DNA of 63,810 bases from Peptococcaceae bacterium (GCA_023249405.1 JAHFCR010000013.1:1-63810), one strand, 5' to 3'; counted from the stretch's first letter, positions 17,341 to 27,305 are shown. Program-made: numbers and translations. Notes: generated from the letters alone by a model not told the origin.

Positions 17341-20178
17341 ATGGGTAAATCTATTAAGCTTCTGATCGTAGAGGACTCAGAAAACGATGCCGCTCTGTTG
17401 ATTCGCACATTACAGCGCGGGGGCTATGAACCGGACTATGAAATAGTAGAAACGCCTGAGGCAATGGCGGACGCTCTCAACCGTCAGGAATGGGATCTCG
17501 TGATCTCGGATTACTTGATGCCGCTTTTTAGCGGCCTGGATGCCCTGAAGCTGTTGCAAGAAAAAGACCCTGATCTTTCCTTCATCCTCATGTCCGGTCA
17601 CGTTGGCGAGGATGTTGCAGTGGAAGCCATGAAAGCCGGGGCTCACGACAGCATACCGAAGAGCAACCCAGGCAGGCTCATTCCTGTTGTTGAGAAGGAA
17701 CTGCGCGATACCAGAGCCAGGCGGGAGAACAGGCAGAACGAGCAAGCGTTGCGGGAAAGCCGTGAACTCTATCGCCTGATCGTGGAAATTGCCAATGAGG
17801 GGATCTGGCAGGTTGACGAGGAAAACAGGACGACCTTTGTCAATCAGAAGATGGCTGAGATGCTCGGCTATACCATTGAGGAGATCATGGGGCAGACGCC
17901 TGATACGTTAATGGATGAAGAATGGAGCAAGGTTGCCAAAGCCAACCGGCCTCGTAAGGGAATCAGGATGCAGTTGGAATATAAGTACCAGCGGAAAGAC
18001 GGAACGGATCTGTGGACGGTCTTCAATGCTTCTCCTATCTTTCATGATGATGGCAGCTATGCGGGTCTTATCAGCATGCATACCGACATAACCAAGCGCA
18101 AACGGTTTGAAGGAACGCTTCAGACCACCAGCGACATCTTGAAGATCGCCAACAGACATACTGAACTCGTACCCCTTTTAAAGGAAAGCCTGGCATATAT
18201 CAAGAACTACACCCGCTGCGCCGCGGTGGCCATCCGGCTGCTCGACGAGGAAGGCAATATGCCATATCATGCCTATGAAGGCTTCAGTAAGAGCTTTTAT
18301 GAAAAGGAAAGTCCGCTTTCTATTATAAAAGATAAGTGCATGTGCATAAACGTCATAACAGGTACGACCGATCCCGATCAACCATTCTATACGAATGGCG
18401 GTTCCTTTTACATGAACGACACCACGAGGTTTCGGGCCACAGTTTCTGAAGAAGACAAAGGGCAGACCCGTAATGTCTGCAATCAAGTCGGCTATGAATC
18501 CGTAGCCTTGATACCCATTCGCACGAGAGACCGTATTTTGGGCCTGGTACACATTGCAGATCCCCGAGAAGATATGGTACCTCACGATACGGTCGAGATG
18601 CTCGAGAGAACTGCCATGCTGCTTAGCACGGCTATAGAGAGGGTACAGGCGCAGGAAGCCTTGGATAAGAGCGAGACACAACTGCGCCTCATTACCGACA
18701 ACATGTTCGATATGATCACTCAGACAGACCCCCAGGGATTAGTTCAGTATGCAAGTCCCTCATATAAGGGTGCCCTGGGATATGCTTCCGAAGATCGGTT
18801 GGGCAAGCCAGTCTATTCCAATGTTCATCCAGATGATCATGAAAAGGCAGTATCTACTTATATGAGATGTATAGCATTCCGTTCAGCCGGGAGATTGGAA
18901 TATCGCTACAGGCATGCCGATGGCCACTATCTGTGGATGGAAACCGTCGTTAGACCGCTTTTCGATAATCAGGGGAATGTTGCTGCTGCGGTTTTGACTA
19001 GCCGGGACATTACTGAACGCAGGCAGGTAGAAGAAGCGCTGCGTGAATCAGAGGAAAAGTACCGGATGATCTTCAATGCCACCGGAACGGCGGCCGTGAT
19101 TGTCGAGGAAGACACCACCATATCCCTTATCAACAGGGAGTTCGAAACTCTAAGCGGCTATTCCAAAGAGGAGATCGAGGGCAAGAAAAGCTGGAAGGAG
19201 TTTTTTACCGAGGGTTACCTTACCAACATGATCAGATACCACAACCGCGAGCTAAAGAGCAAGGGCGAATGCAAAGACGAGGAAGTCGATCTACGCACCA
19301 AGTTGGGCAAGATCATCAGGATATTGTGTTCTGCCTTCCTCACCGAGATCAACGGAGAGTCATGTGCTCTGGTCAGCTTTGTCGACATCACTGAGCGCAA
19401 ACAAATGGAAGAGGAGTTGCGTAACAGTGAGAAACAGCTCAGATTTATCATGGACACCGTACCATCTATTATGACATATGTTGATTCAGAGAAACGTTAC
19501 AAATATATCAATAAGGCGCATGAAACATGGTGGGGCGTTAACGGGAAAGATGCTCAGGGCAAGCATATCTGGAAAGTGGTCGGCGAGGAAGCTTACCATA
19601 AATTACAGGTCTATATTGATATTGCCTTGTCTGGGGAACAAGTATTTTTTGAAGCTGAACTTCCAGGAGAGAACGGTGAAAAGCACTACTTTTATTGGGC
19701 CATGGTCCCTGAAATCGATGGCAAAGGAACTACTAAGGGTTTCATCTCAATATCTAACGACATGACCGAGTTCAAGGCGATGGAACAAAAGATCGCTGAA
19801 GCCCTGGAGTTCAACCAGAAAATATTGGAGAAATCGCTGATCGGCATCGTCACCCATAACTCTTCTGGGCAACTGGTCTTTGATAACGCTGTCAGCGCAA
19901 TACATCTTGGCAAACAAGAGGCTGCTTCGGCGGGACCAGTTCCTTTCAGATATCCTTTCAATCTGCCACTGAAACGACTCACCGGCCGGGAACTTGAGGT
20001 CTTGCAGCATATGGCTGAGGGTCTGAGCAACCAGGAGATCGCTGAACTGTTCGGCGTTACCCTGCGTACCGTCAAGGCGCATGCCAGCAACCTCTTTACT
20101 AAACTCATGGCTAAGAACCGGGTTCAGGCCGTTCTACGGGGGCGTAAACTGGGTATTTTGCCCATCCTGATTAAGTAA
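17341..20178 (+). CDS. Receiver-PAS-GAF-PAS-PAS-PAS-LuxR regulator
   Basis: A 945-residue cytoplasmic protein. Domains in order: CheY-like receiver (1-125, acidic E11/D12, phosphoacceptor D57 in VISDYLMP); PAS/PAC (about 140-265, ending DITKRK); GAF (about 275-440); PAS/PAC (445-570, DITERR); PAS/PAC (575-695, DITERK); PAS (697-815, ending NDMTEF); a partial PAS-like piece; and a LuxR-type helix-turn-helix (about 880-940, LTGRELEVLQHMAEGLSNQEIAELFGVTLRTVKAHASNLF). There is no kinase domain, so the protein can receive a phosphate, sense several small signals and bind DNA itself. It lies 300 bases before cheA, and no separate cheY is present. Start ATG 17341 follows AAGGAGG. Confidence 0.85.
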   Translation: MGKSIKLLIVEDSENDAALLIRTLQRGGYEPDYEIVETPEAMADALNRQEWDLVISDYLMPLFSGLDALKLLQEKDPDLSFILMSGHVGEDVAVEAMKAGAHDSIPKSNPGRLIPVVEKELRDTRARRENRQNEQALRESRELYRLIVEIANEGIWQVDEENRTTFVNQKMAEMLGYTIEEIMGQTPDTLMDEEWSKVAKANRPRKGIRMQLEYKYQRKDGTDLWTVFNASPIFHDDGSYAGLISMHTDITKRKRFEGTLQTTSDILKIANRHTELVPLLKESLAYIKNYTRCAAVAIRLLDEEGNMPYHAYEGFSKSFYEKESPLSIIKDKCMCINVITGTTDPDQPFYTNGGSFYMNDTTRFRATVSEEDKGQTRNVCNQVGYESVALIPIRTRDRILGLVHIADPREDMVPHDTVEMLERTAMLLSTAIERVQAQEALDKSETQLRLITDNMFDMITQTDPQGLVQYASPSYKGALGYASEDRLGKPVYSNVHPDDHEKAVSTYMRCIAFRSAGRLEYRYRHADGHYLWMETVVRPLFDNQGNVAAAVLTSRDITERRQVEEALRESEEKYRMIFNATGTAAVIVEEDTTISLINREFETLSGYSKEEIEGKKSWKEFFTEGYLTNMIRYHNRELKSKGECKDEEVDLRTKLGKIIRILCSAFLTEINGESCALVSFVDITERKQMEEELRNSEKQLRFIMDTVPSIMTYVDSEKRYKYINKAHETWWGVNGKDAQGKHIWKVVGEEAYHKLQVYIDIALSGEQVFFEAELPGENGEKHYFYWAMVPEIDGKGTTKGFISISNDMTEFKAMEQKIAEALEFNQKILEKSLIGIVTHNSSGQLVFDNAVSAIHLGKQEAASAGPVPFRYPFNLPLKRLTGRELEVLQHMAEGLSNQEIAELFGVTLRTVKAHASNLFTKLMAKNRVQAVLRGRKLGILPILIK

Positions 20179-20247
20179 GTACTTATGCACGAGTCTCTTC
20201 AATGCCCTCTCAAGCGATTGCTCGTTATTCATACGAGAATACCGTTT

Positions 20248-20296
20248 ATCCAGGAGCTACAGGCCATAGCCTTCTGCCTTGCTCCTGGATATTTTA
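20248..20296 (+). terminator. Rho-independent terminator after the LuxR-type regulator
   Basis: A perfect 10-bp stem ATCCAGGAGC/GCTCCTGGAT with a 23-base loop is followed by ATTTTATTTTC. The remaining gap to cheA (20297-20478) is A+T rich. Confidence 0.75.
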
Positions 20297-20478
20297 TTTT
20301 CTTCTTACATCCTATCTAGTACCTTTACTTAAACTTTAGACCGATTGTTTTCTGAAATTTCTTCCGATATAAGAAGTTGTTAAGTATCGATTCTTATACA
20401 TATAGATAGCTTTTGACATACCACTACCACGTAATTCCTAAAGAAAATGATCGGCTTGTTTCGAAGGAGGCAATAACG

Positions 20479-23400
20479 ATGAGCGACTATGTGGACGAAG
20501 ACAATCAGGAGATGGTCAGGGACTTCGTGACAGAAGGCCGGGAACTGCTGGACGATGCCGAGCCGCAGATCATCGACATGGAAAAAATGGCGCTGGCCTC
20601 CGGAAGGGTTGACGAGGATGTCCTGAACGGGATCTTCCGACTCTTTCATTCATTAAAAGGGAACGCATCCTTCCTGGATTTCCAGGCGATCATCAGCGTC
20701 ACCCACGAGGCGGAGGCCCTTCTCGATATCTTCCGCAAAGGCCGGGCGGTGGTCACCCCCTACCACGCGGATCTCCTCTGCCGCACCACCGACTTCGTCC
20801 GCAGCATCCTCGACGTGCTGGAGCACAAGCAGAGCGACGAGGGTTTCGAGAAGGAGGCGTCCTTCCTGGTGGATGATCTGAAGCAGGCGATAGAGGCCAT
20901 CTCCAGCGAGGATGGGCTCCCCATACAAACGGACGCAGGGAGAGGGGAGATGGCGCTCCATGACGACCAAGGAGACCTGACTGGGCAGCAGGCGGTGGAG
21001 GCCATTTCTGGGGAGGCTGAGCCCTATGACAGGCAACAGCCATCCGAAGAGGCGATTTCAACGGAGGCGGTACATGACCCAGACCTGCCGGCGGGCAGCC
21101 AGCCATGGCCCTTCAATGCAACCGGTCCCGGGCTTGATCTGCCAGCCCTGGAGCAGGATTCTTCTCCCGGGGATAACTACGCCCCATCCCCCAATCTGGA
21201 GGGGATGGGCCTTAGGATCACCCCGGAGATGATCAAGACCTTCGTGGAAGATGCCCTGGAACTGTGCGAGGATGCGGAGTCGGCGCTGTTGTCCCTGGAG
21301 AAGATACCGGACAAAGAATCCGCCGGCCAGGCCTTCCGGGCCTTTCACAACATCAAGGGGAACGCCGGCTTCTTAGGCTATGGAGACCTGGAAATGATCA
21401 GCCACCTGGCTGAAAACCTGCTGGATCGGATCAGGAGCGGGGAGAGGAGTTGCGATCCGGCCACCATGTCCGCCCTCCTGAAGGTGATCGACGCTGTCCG
21501 CGGCAAGGTGTACAACATTGCCTGCGGCGCCAGCGAGATCCCGGACCTGGCCCAACTGTGCGAGAGCCTGAAAAACCTGGCCCGGGATGACCAAAGCCTG
21601 AGTAGATCAGATAGAGCGCCGGACTATTCCCTGGCGGAAGAGATGGAGAAACTGAGAGGCAGGAAGGAGATGCCCACTTGGGCCAGACAGTCCGAAGGGC
21701 ATCCCGATCTGTTCCCGGAGGCTCCTGTGGCGGAGGATGAGCTACAGCCCGGAGAAGGTTCTGTCCAAGCATCCTCCCTGGCGAAAGAGCTGGAGCGGCT
21801 CAGAGCAGAGCAGTCTCCGACCGAGATCCTCAAGGCCGGACACCTGAAAACACCAGCAATGGACGCATCGCCCGGGGATCGCCTCTCCCGTGACAGGGCA
21901 ACTGCAACACCAGTTGACCAGGCGCCCTCCTTAGCGGATGCCACCGCCACCGGAGAGCCCACCGAAGACGACCAGGAGAACCCGCCGGTACTTGCTGCAC
22001 CGCCCGGCCTGTCCCAGGATGACCCAAGGGCGGAAACCCTGGAGCCGGAACCCCAAGACAGACGGTCCGATGCCCAGCCGGATGCCGCTCCCGGATTCTC
22101 CTGCCAGACTCCCACCCCGGGTGCTGCCAAACCAGCGCCCCCCTCCACCCAGGCCTCCAGTTCCGCAGGCGCCGGGTCAGGCGCCTCAGGCACCGTGATC
22201 CGGGTAGACATCGACAAGCTCGACAAAATGCTCGACCTGGTGGGGGAGTTGGTCATCGCCGAGTCGATGGTTGCCAACAACCAGGATGTCAGTGATGCTC
22301 AGAACGATAAATTCGGTAAGGCGGTCCTGCAGCTCGACAAGATCTCCCGGGAGATCCAGGAAGTGGCCATGTCAATGAGGATGATCCCCCTGGCCGGGGT
22401 GTTCCGCAAGATGATGCGCCTAGTCAGAGATCTCGCCCAGAAGGCCAACAAGCAGGTCGACCTGGTGATCATCGGTGAGGAGACAGAGGTGGACAAGACC
22501 CTCATCGAGCAGATCTCCGACCCGCTGGTGCACCTGATCAGGAACGCCGTCGACCACGGCATCGAGCCTGTTGCCGAGCGCCTGGCGGCAGGCAAGCCGG
22601 AGACCGGCAGGGTCACCCTGGAGGCCAAGCACTCGGCGGGCGAAGTCTGGATCACCGTCGAGGATGACGGAAAAGGCCTTGACCGCGACAAGATCTTCCA
22701 GAAGGGAATAGAAAAAGGGCTGGTCCGGCCAGAGGACAGGGAGATGAAGGACGAGGAGATCTGGCGCCTGATCTTCGAGCCCGGCTTCTCCACCGCCGAG
22801 CGGGTCTCCAGCATCTCCGGCCGGGGGGTCGGCATGGATGTGGTCAGGCGGAACATAGAGCGTCTCCGGGGCAAAGTGGACATCAGGAGCAAGGCCGGGG
22901 TCGGGGCTGTCTTCGCCGTCCGCATCCCCCTGACCCTGGCGATCATCGAAGGGATGATGGTGCGAGTCGGAGTCAACCGCTACATTATCCCGATCAGTTC
23001 CATCAAGGAATCCTTCCGTCCCGATCCCGGCCAGATCACCCGCCTGCCCGACGGCCTGGAAATCGTCCGCATCCGCGGGGAACTGCAGCCGGCCATACGC
23101 CTGCACGAGATCTACCGGGGCCAACCCCGCTACTACCAACTCTCCGAGGGGATCCTGATCATGGTCGAGAACGGCGACAACAAGTGCTGCCTGTTCGTGG
23201 ATGAACTCCTGGGACACCAGCAGATTGTGATCAAGGGACTGCCGGGCTACCTGAGGCACGTCAAGGGGATCTCCGGCTGTGCCATTTTAGGGGACGGTGA
23301 GATCAGCATGATCCTGGACATCGCGGGCTTGGTCAGCTCCGTTGATGATATAGCCAATAAGATAATGGCAGTTCAAGAAGGAGGTGAAACAATTGAGTGA
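20479..23400 (+). CDS. cheA: Chemotaxis-type histidine kinase CheA with two HPt domains
   Basis: Soluble kinase of 973 residues. There are two HPt modules, with phosphorylatable H57 (FHSLKGNASFLDF) and H290 (FHNIKGNAGFLGY). No typical CheY-binding P2 domain can be seen; instead there is a long low-complexity proline/acid-rich linker (about 390-570). Then come P3 dimerisation (573-640, IRVDIDKLDKMLDLVGELV), the ATPase (N box H685-L-I-R-N689, VDHGIE, DDGKGLD, GFSTAE, GRGVGMDVV) and a CheW-like P5 domain. ATG 20479 is chosen because AAGGAGG lies just upstream; the frame runs open to 20413. It overlaps cheW by 8 bases. Confidence 0.92.
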   Translation: MSDYVDEDNQEMVRDFVTEGRELLDDAEPQIIDMEKMALASGRVDEDVLNGIFRLFHSLKGNASFLDFQAIISVTHEAEALLDIFRKGRAVVTPYHADLLCRTTDFVRSILDVLEHKQSDEGFEKEASFLVDDLKQAIEAISSEDGLPIQTDAGRGEMALHDDQGDLTGQQAVEAISGEAEPYDRQQPSEEAISTEAVHDPDLPAGSQPWPFNATGPGLDLPALEQDSSPGDNYAPSPNLEGMGLRITPEMIKTFVEDALELCEDAESALLSLEKIPDKESAGQAFRAFHNIKGNAGFLGYGDLEMISHLAENLLDRIRSGERSCDPATMSALLKVIDAVRGKVYNIACGASEIPDLAQLCESLKNLARDDQSLSRSDRAPDYSLAEEMEKLRGRKEMPTWARQSEGHPDLFPEAPVAEDELQPGEGSVQASSLAKELERLRAEQSPTEILKAGHLKTPAMDASPGDRLSRDRATATPVDQAPSLADATATGEPTEDDQENPPVLAAPPGLSQDDPRAETLEPEPQDRRSDAQPDAAPGFSCQTPTPGAAKPAPPSTQASSSAGAGSGASGTVIRVDIDKLDKMLDLVGELVIAESMVANNQDVSDAQNDKFGKAVLQLDKISREIQEVAMSMRMIPLAGVFRKMMRLVRDLAQKANKQVDLVIIGEETEVDKTLIEQISDPLVHLIRNAVDHGIEPVAERLAAGKPETGRVTLEAKHSAGEVWITVEDDGKGLDRDKIFQKGIEKGLVRPEDREMKDEEIWRLIFEPGFSTAERVSSISGRGVGMDVVRRNIERLRGKVDIRSKAGVGAVFAVRIPLTLAIIEGMMVRVGVNRYIIPISSIKESFRPDPGQITRLPDGLEIVRIRGELQPAIRLHEIYRGQPRYYQLSEGILIMVENGDNKCCLFVDELLGHQQIVIKGLPGYLRHVKGISGCAILGDGEISMILDIAGLVSSVDDIANKIMAVQEGGETIE

Positions 23401-23890
23401 TAAGGACAAGTTGGATGCTGACCTTATGGAGGATGATGAAGAGGGAGAGGACACCCAGGAAGACAAGTACCTCACCTTCGCGATCGGCCAGGAGGACTTC
23501 GGCATCGAAATCCGCTACGTGACGGAGATCAATGGCATCCAGGGGATCACCGTAGTCCCCGACATGCCCCACTACGTCAAGGGAGTGATCAACCTGCGGG
23601 GCAAGGTGATCCCGGTGATGGACATCCGGTTGCGGTTCGGGGTGGATGAGCGCTCCTACGACGACCGCACCTGCATCATTGTGATAAACATCAATGAACA
23701 GCCGGTCGGGCTGATCGTCGACCGGGTGCTGGAAGTACTGGACATCCAAAAGAGCGAGATCGAACCCCCTCCCATAATGAAGAAGGGGAAGAGCAACCGC
23801 TTCATCCATGGTATGGGCAAGGTCGGGGACCAGGTGAAGATGCTGTTGAACGCCAACAAACTACTGTTTGACGAGGAGGAGATCGTATAA
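23393..23890 (+). CDS. cheW: CheW-type coupling protein
   Basis: Adaptor that links chemoreceptors to CheA, 165 residues. Family segments are [52 protein letters not shown] and [13 protein letters not shown]. The N terminus is unusually acidic ([12 protein letters not shown]). The TTG at 23393 lies eight bases after AGGAGG (23379-23384); a GTG at 23384 is inside that site and is rejected. The start overlaps the cheA stop, which suggests translational coupling. Confidence 0.92.
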   Translation: MSDKDKLDADLMEDDEEGEDTQEDKYLTFAIGQEDFGIEIRYVTEINGIQGITVVPDMPHYVKGVINLRGKVIPVMDIRLRFGVDERSYDDRTCIIVININEQPVGLIVDRVLEVLDIQKSEIEPPPIMKKGKSNRFIHGMGKVGDQVKMLLNANKLLFDEEEIV

Positions 23891-23892
23891 CC

Positions 23893-25764
23893 ATGGAAGC
23901 GAGCGGTGTGAAGGAAACGGCACCTAAAGGCGGCAAGAAGGACTATACGCTTCTGGATCTGATCCAGAGCCCGACATTCATCGTCGATAAGGACAAGAAA
24001 GTGATTTACGCCAACGAGGCCTTCGCAGATCTGACGGGTAAAAAGAGAGAACAGGCGATAGGCTCTCTGATCGGCTCCTTGATCAAAGCGGAGGAAAGCG
24101 GAGTGGATGATGCCCTCGCCACTGGGAACAGAGAACACGTTCTTACCTGGGCGACGATCAAGAATGTGAAATACTTCCTGGAATTCGAGCCGACACCGCT
24201 GCTGGATGAGAAAGGCAGCACCACCGGTGTCCTCGAGACGATCAAGGACATCACCGGCCAGAAGCTGGCACTGCAGGCGGTCCAGGATCTGGTGGCCAAG
24301 GCCAAAGCCGGGGAACTGTCCGCCAGGGCGAAGGTCAAGGCTGATGGTGATTACAAGCTGTTGCTGGATGGCATCAACGAGATGCTGGACGCCGTCATCG
24401 GCCCCCTGAACGTGGCCGCCGAGTACGTGGACCGGATCAGCAAGGGTGACATCCCTCCGGCGATCGCCGACTCCTATAACGGTGACTTCAACGAGATCAA
24501 GAACAACCTGAACAGCTGCATCGACGCTGTCAACGCCCTGGTCGCCGACGCCAACGTCCTGGCCAAGGCGGCTGTCGAGGGCAAGCTGGCCACCAGGGCG
24601 GACGCCAGCAAGCACCAGGGAGATTTCCGGAAGATCGTCGAGGGCGTCAACAACACCCTGGACGCCGTCATCAAACCGGTCAACGAGGCTACTGATTGCC
24701 TCAAGGAGATGGCCCAGGGCAACCTGGACGTGGAGGTAAAAGGCAACTACCAGGGCGACCATGCTGTCATCAAGGATAACCTCAACGCCACCCTGGCGTC
24801 ACTGAACGAGATCCTGGGCCAGGTGTCGGTGGCGGTGGGCCAGGTGACTACCGGCTCGAACCAGGTCTCCGACTCCAGTCAGTCCCTGTCCCAGGCGGCC
24901 ACGGAATCGGCCAGTTCCCTGGAGGAGATCACCGCCTCCATGCATGAGCTGACCTCTCAGACCAAAATGAACGCCGAAAACGCTTTCCAGGCAAACCAGT
25001 TGGCCAGCCAGGCCAAGCTCAGCGCCGAGAAGGGCAACACGGAGATGAGCAATATGGTCAAAGCCATGGGCGACATCAACGAATCTGCCGCCAGCATCTC
25101 CAAAATCATCAAGGCCATCGACGAGATCGCCTTCCAGACCAACCTGCTGGCGTTGAACGCCGCCGTGGAGGCAGCTCGTGCCGGTGCGCATGGCAAGGGA
25201 TTCACGGTGGTGGCCGAGGAGGTCCGGAACCTTGCCCAGAGAAGCGCCGCTGCCGCCAAGGAGACAGCCGAGATGATCGAGGGTTCTATCAAGAAGACTG
25301 AGGTCGGCACCAAGATCGCCGAAGAGACATCTAAGGCTCTGGAAGAGATAGTTGTCGGCTCCGCCAAGGTGACCGACCTGATCGGAGAGATCGCTTCAGC
25401 ATCCAAGGAGCAGGCCCAGGGGATTGGTCAGATCAACACGGGTCTGTCCCAGGTGGACCAGGTTACCCAGCAGGTGACGGCCAGCGCTGAGGAATCGGCC
25501 TCCGCCAGTGAGGAACTGTCTAGTCAGTCCCTGCAACTCAAGCAGATGCTGACCAAGTTCAGATTGAAGAAGCAGAGTTTCAGTATGGCAGGTTCCGGCC
25601 TCCCGGATGGCGTCACCCCGGAGATGCTACAGATGATGCGAAGCATGCTGCAGTCCAAGCAGATGGCAGTGGCCTCCGGCGGCAGGCCTTCAAAGAAAAC
25701 TGGCATAGCGGCAAAGCCGTCCGATGTCATCTCCCTGGATGATGCGGAGTTCGGCAACTTCTAA
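23893..25764 (+). CDS. Soluble methyl-accepting protein with PAS and HAMP-like repeats
   Basis: A 623-residue chemoreceptor without any membrane segment, so it works in the cytoplasm. An N-terminal PAS domain (about 15-130, [28 protein letters not shown]) is followed by repeated HAMP-like units (about 130-345; the phrases [13 protein letters not shown] and [15 protein letters not shown] repeat). The antiparallel signalling coiled coil (about 345-560) carries the receptor tip [20 protein letters not shown] and [19 protein letters not shown]. No C-terminal CheR-docking pentapeptide is seen. It is two bases after cheW. The PAS ligand (oxygen, redox or a small molecule) cannot be told. Confidence 0.9.
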   Translation: MEASGVKETAPKGGKKDYTLLDLIQSPTFIVDKDKKVIYANEAFADLTGKKREQAIGSLIGSLIKAEESGVDDALATGNREHVLTWATIKNVKYFLEFEPTPLLDEKGSTTGVLETIKDITGQKLALQAVQDLVAKAKAGELSARAKVKADGDYKLLLDGINEMLDAVIGPLNVAAEYVDRISKGDIPPAIADSYNGDFNEIKNNLNSCIDAVNALVADANVLAKAAVEGKLATRADASKHQGDFRKIVEGVNNTLDAVIKPVNEATDCLKEMAQGNLDVEVKGNYQGDHAVIKDNLNATLASLNEILGQVSVAVGQVTTGSNQVSDSSQSLSQAATESASSLEEITASMHELTSQTKMNAENAFQANQLASQAKLSAEKGNTEMSNMVKAMGDINESAASISKIIKAIDEIAFQTNLLALNAAVEAARAGAHGKGFTVVAEEVRNLAQRSAAAAKETAEMIEGSIKKTEVGTKIAEETSKALEEIVVGSAKVTDLIGEIASASKEQAQGIGQINTGLSQVDQVTQQVTASAEESASASEELSSQSLQLKQMLTKFRLKKQSFSMAGSGLPDGVTPEMLQMMRSMLQSKQMAVASGGRPSKKTGIAAKPSDVISLDDAEFGNF

Positions 25765-25774
25765 GCATTGCAAA

Positions 25775-25822
25775 AAGCAATGTGGCTGGGCAGGGAGAAT
25801 GCTATGCCCAGCCACATTGCTT
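25775..25822 (+). terminator. Strong terminator hairpin after the receptor gene
   Basis: A perfect 18-bp stem (AAGCAATGTGGCTGGGCA and its complement) with a 12-base loop. The T run after it is short (CTTTC), but the stem is very stable. It splits cheA-cheW-receptor from cheR and the metallo-hydrolase. Confidence 0.75.
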
Positions 25823-25925
25823 CTTTCAACCAAAGAGAGATAGGACTGTTGCATTAATTCTGGATCTTACAAGGTTCAGACAACAGACAGGCAGATCGTG
25901 AGTATATGAAGACAGGAGATCCATA

Positions 25926-26534
25926 ATGGCTTTCACCTTTTTCTTTCGGGACATTGAGCCCCTAAATCATGCGGTTAGCTTTCTGATGAACGTAGCCAGC
26001 GGCCGTAGCCGGATTCGCATCTGGGACGCCGGGTGCGCCATGGGTCAGGAACCGTTCACCCTTGCCATCCTGCTGGCGGAGTCCATGAACCCCTTCGCTT
26101 TTCGCAATGTCCAGATCTTTGCGACCGATTGGGATCCACCGCTGCTAGAAATACTTAAAAAAGGCGTCTACCCCTGGGAGGAACTGCAAAGAATACCTGC
26201 GGAACTGTTTCAAAAGTATTTTCAACCCGTTGAAATTGAAGGGCAATTCCGGCTTATCGACAGGATTAGGCGATGTATCCAGCCAACAATACACGATCTC
26301 CTGACCTATACACCGATTCGAAACGGTTTCAGCCTGATTGTGTGTAAGAACGTCCTGTTGCACTTCCAGCCGCAACAGCGGGTTGAAGTGATCCGGATGT
26401 TTCATGACGCCCTGGAGCCGGGAGGAATTTTTGTCACCGAGCACACGCAGAAGATGCCTGAGGAAGCATCCCATCTTTTCGAACAGTTGCTGACGAACTG
26501 CCAGGTATTCCGGAAGATTGAGGTGACGACGTGA
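25926..26534 (+). CDS. CheR-type protein-glutamate methyltransferase lacking the N-terminal domain
   Basis: SAM-dependent receptor methyltransferase of 202 residues; normal CheR is about 260-280. The catalytic domain is complete from FFFRD onward, with IWDAGCAMGQEPFTLAILL, FATDWD, and LIVCKNVLLHF (usually RNVLIYF), but the N-terminal helical domain is absent. The SAM loop reads GCAMGQEP in place of the usual GCSTGEEP, so activity may be altered. It overlaps the following gene by 4 bases. No CheB methylesterase is in the window. Confidence 0.8.
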   Translation: MAFTFFFRDIEPLNHAVSFLMNVASGRSRIRIWDAGCAMGQEPFTLAILLAESMNPFAFRNVQIFATDWDPPLLEILKKGVYPWEELQRIPAELFQKYFQPVEIEGQFRLIDRIRRCIQPTIHDLLTYTPIRNGFSLIVCKNVLLHFQPQQRVEVIRMFHDALEPGGIFVTEHTQKMPEEASHLFEQLLTNCQVFRKIEVTT

Positions 26535-27121
26535 AGATTATTTCTGTCCAGGTAAGCGGCCGCATTTATAGTTCGAATGTCTACCTGGTATTGGGGGATT
26601 GGAATCGCATCGAAGACATTAATACTCTGGTGGACGTGGGAAGTGATCCTGCCATACTGAACCAGTTGGATGAGATGCATACGGGTGTGGGGAAGAAGAA
26701 AGTCGAACAGGTAGTGCTAACGCACAGCCATTCAGATCACACAGCCATGTTGCCCCTGATTCGGGAACGATACAAGCCGACAGTCTTTGCATTCTCTCCT
26801 TATCTGGACGGGGTGGACCATGTCCTTAAGCACGGGCAACGACTGCAGATGGGAGACAGAGAATTTGAAGTCATTTACACCCCGGGGCACAGTGATGATT
26901 CCATTTCCCTGTTCAATGAAGAAGATGGGGCCCTATTTGTCGGCGACACGACGATAATCATCCACTCTCAAGACGGTAGCTATGAAGATGGCTTCATCCA
27001 GGCTATGCAAAACATTTGTCATCGAAATGTGAAAAAGATCTATTTCGGGCACGGCGAGCCGATTTGTCAAGGGGTGCAAAGTCTTTTGGCGGCTTCCCTG
27101 GCAAACATCGGAGGTGTCTAA
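26531..27121 (+). CDS. Metallo-beta-lactamase-fold protein of the chemosensory cluster
   Basis: A 196-residue MBL-fold hydrolase. The metal site is H65-x-H67-x-D69-H70 (THSHSDHTA), with H120 (YTPGHSDDS), D139 (VGDTT) and H174 (FGHGEP), so all usual ligands are present. The first motif is H-x-H-x-D-H rather than the H-x-E-x-D-H of flavodiiron proteins, and no flavodoxin domain follows. It overlaps cheR by 4 bases and so is co-translated with the receptor-modifying gene. Related MBL proteins have been described as oxygen-binding partners of chemoreceptors (ODP in Treponema); that role is possible here but not shown. Confidence 0.75.
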   Translation: MKIISVQVSGRIYSSNVYLVLGDWNRIEDINTLVDVGSDPAILNQLDEMHTGVGKKKVEQVVLTHSHSDHTAMLPLIRERYKPTVFAFSPYLDGVDHVLKHGQRLQMGDREFEVIYTPGHSDDSISLFNEEDGALFVGDTTIIIHSQDGSYEDGFIQAMQNICHRNVKKIYFGHGEPICQGVQSLLAASLANIGGV

Positions 27122-27305
27122 AAATGATTGGGCCATGTCATGAAGAATGCAGATCTGCCGCGCGGTCTGGCCCTGGAAGGTAAGAGTGATAATCGTTGGC
27201 AAGCGGAAGTCCGGCGAGAACCCGACATCTAAGAACTGGACTGGCGCTTAATCAGAGTAGATGCTGCATTTAAGGATGGTATGCCCTCTTTTTTGTCCTG
27301 TCCTG

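Noticed and set aside
17341-20178. Hybrid histidine kinase
   Set aside because: There is no HisKA or HATPase domain; the protein goes from PAS domains straight to a LuxR helix-turn-helix.
26531-27121. Flavodiiron protein (FprA)
   Set aside because: The ligand motif is H-x-H-x-D-H and there is no flavodoxin domain.
27140-27232. A 30-codon frame after the MBL gene
   Set aside because: No ribosome site, no recognisable motif and no conserved context; not enough to call a gene.
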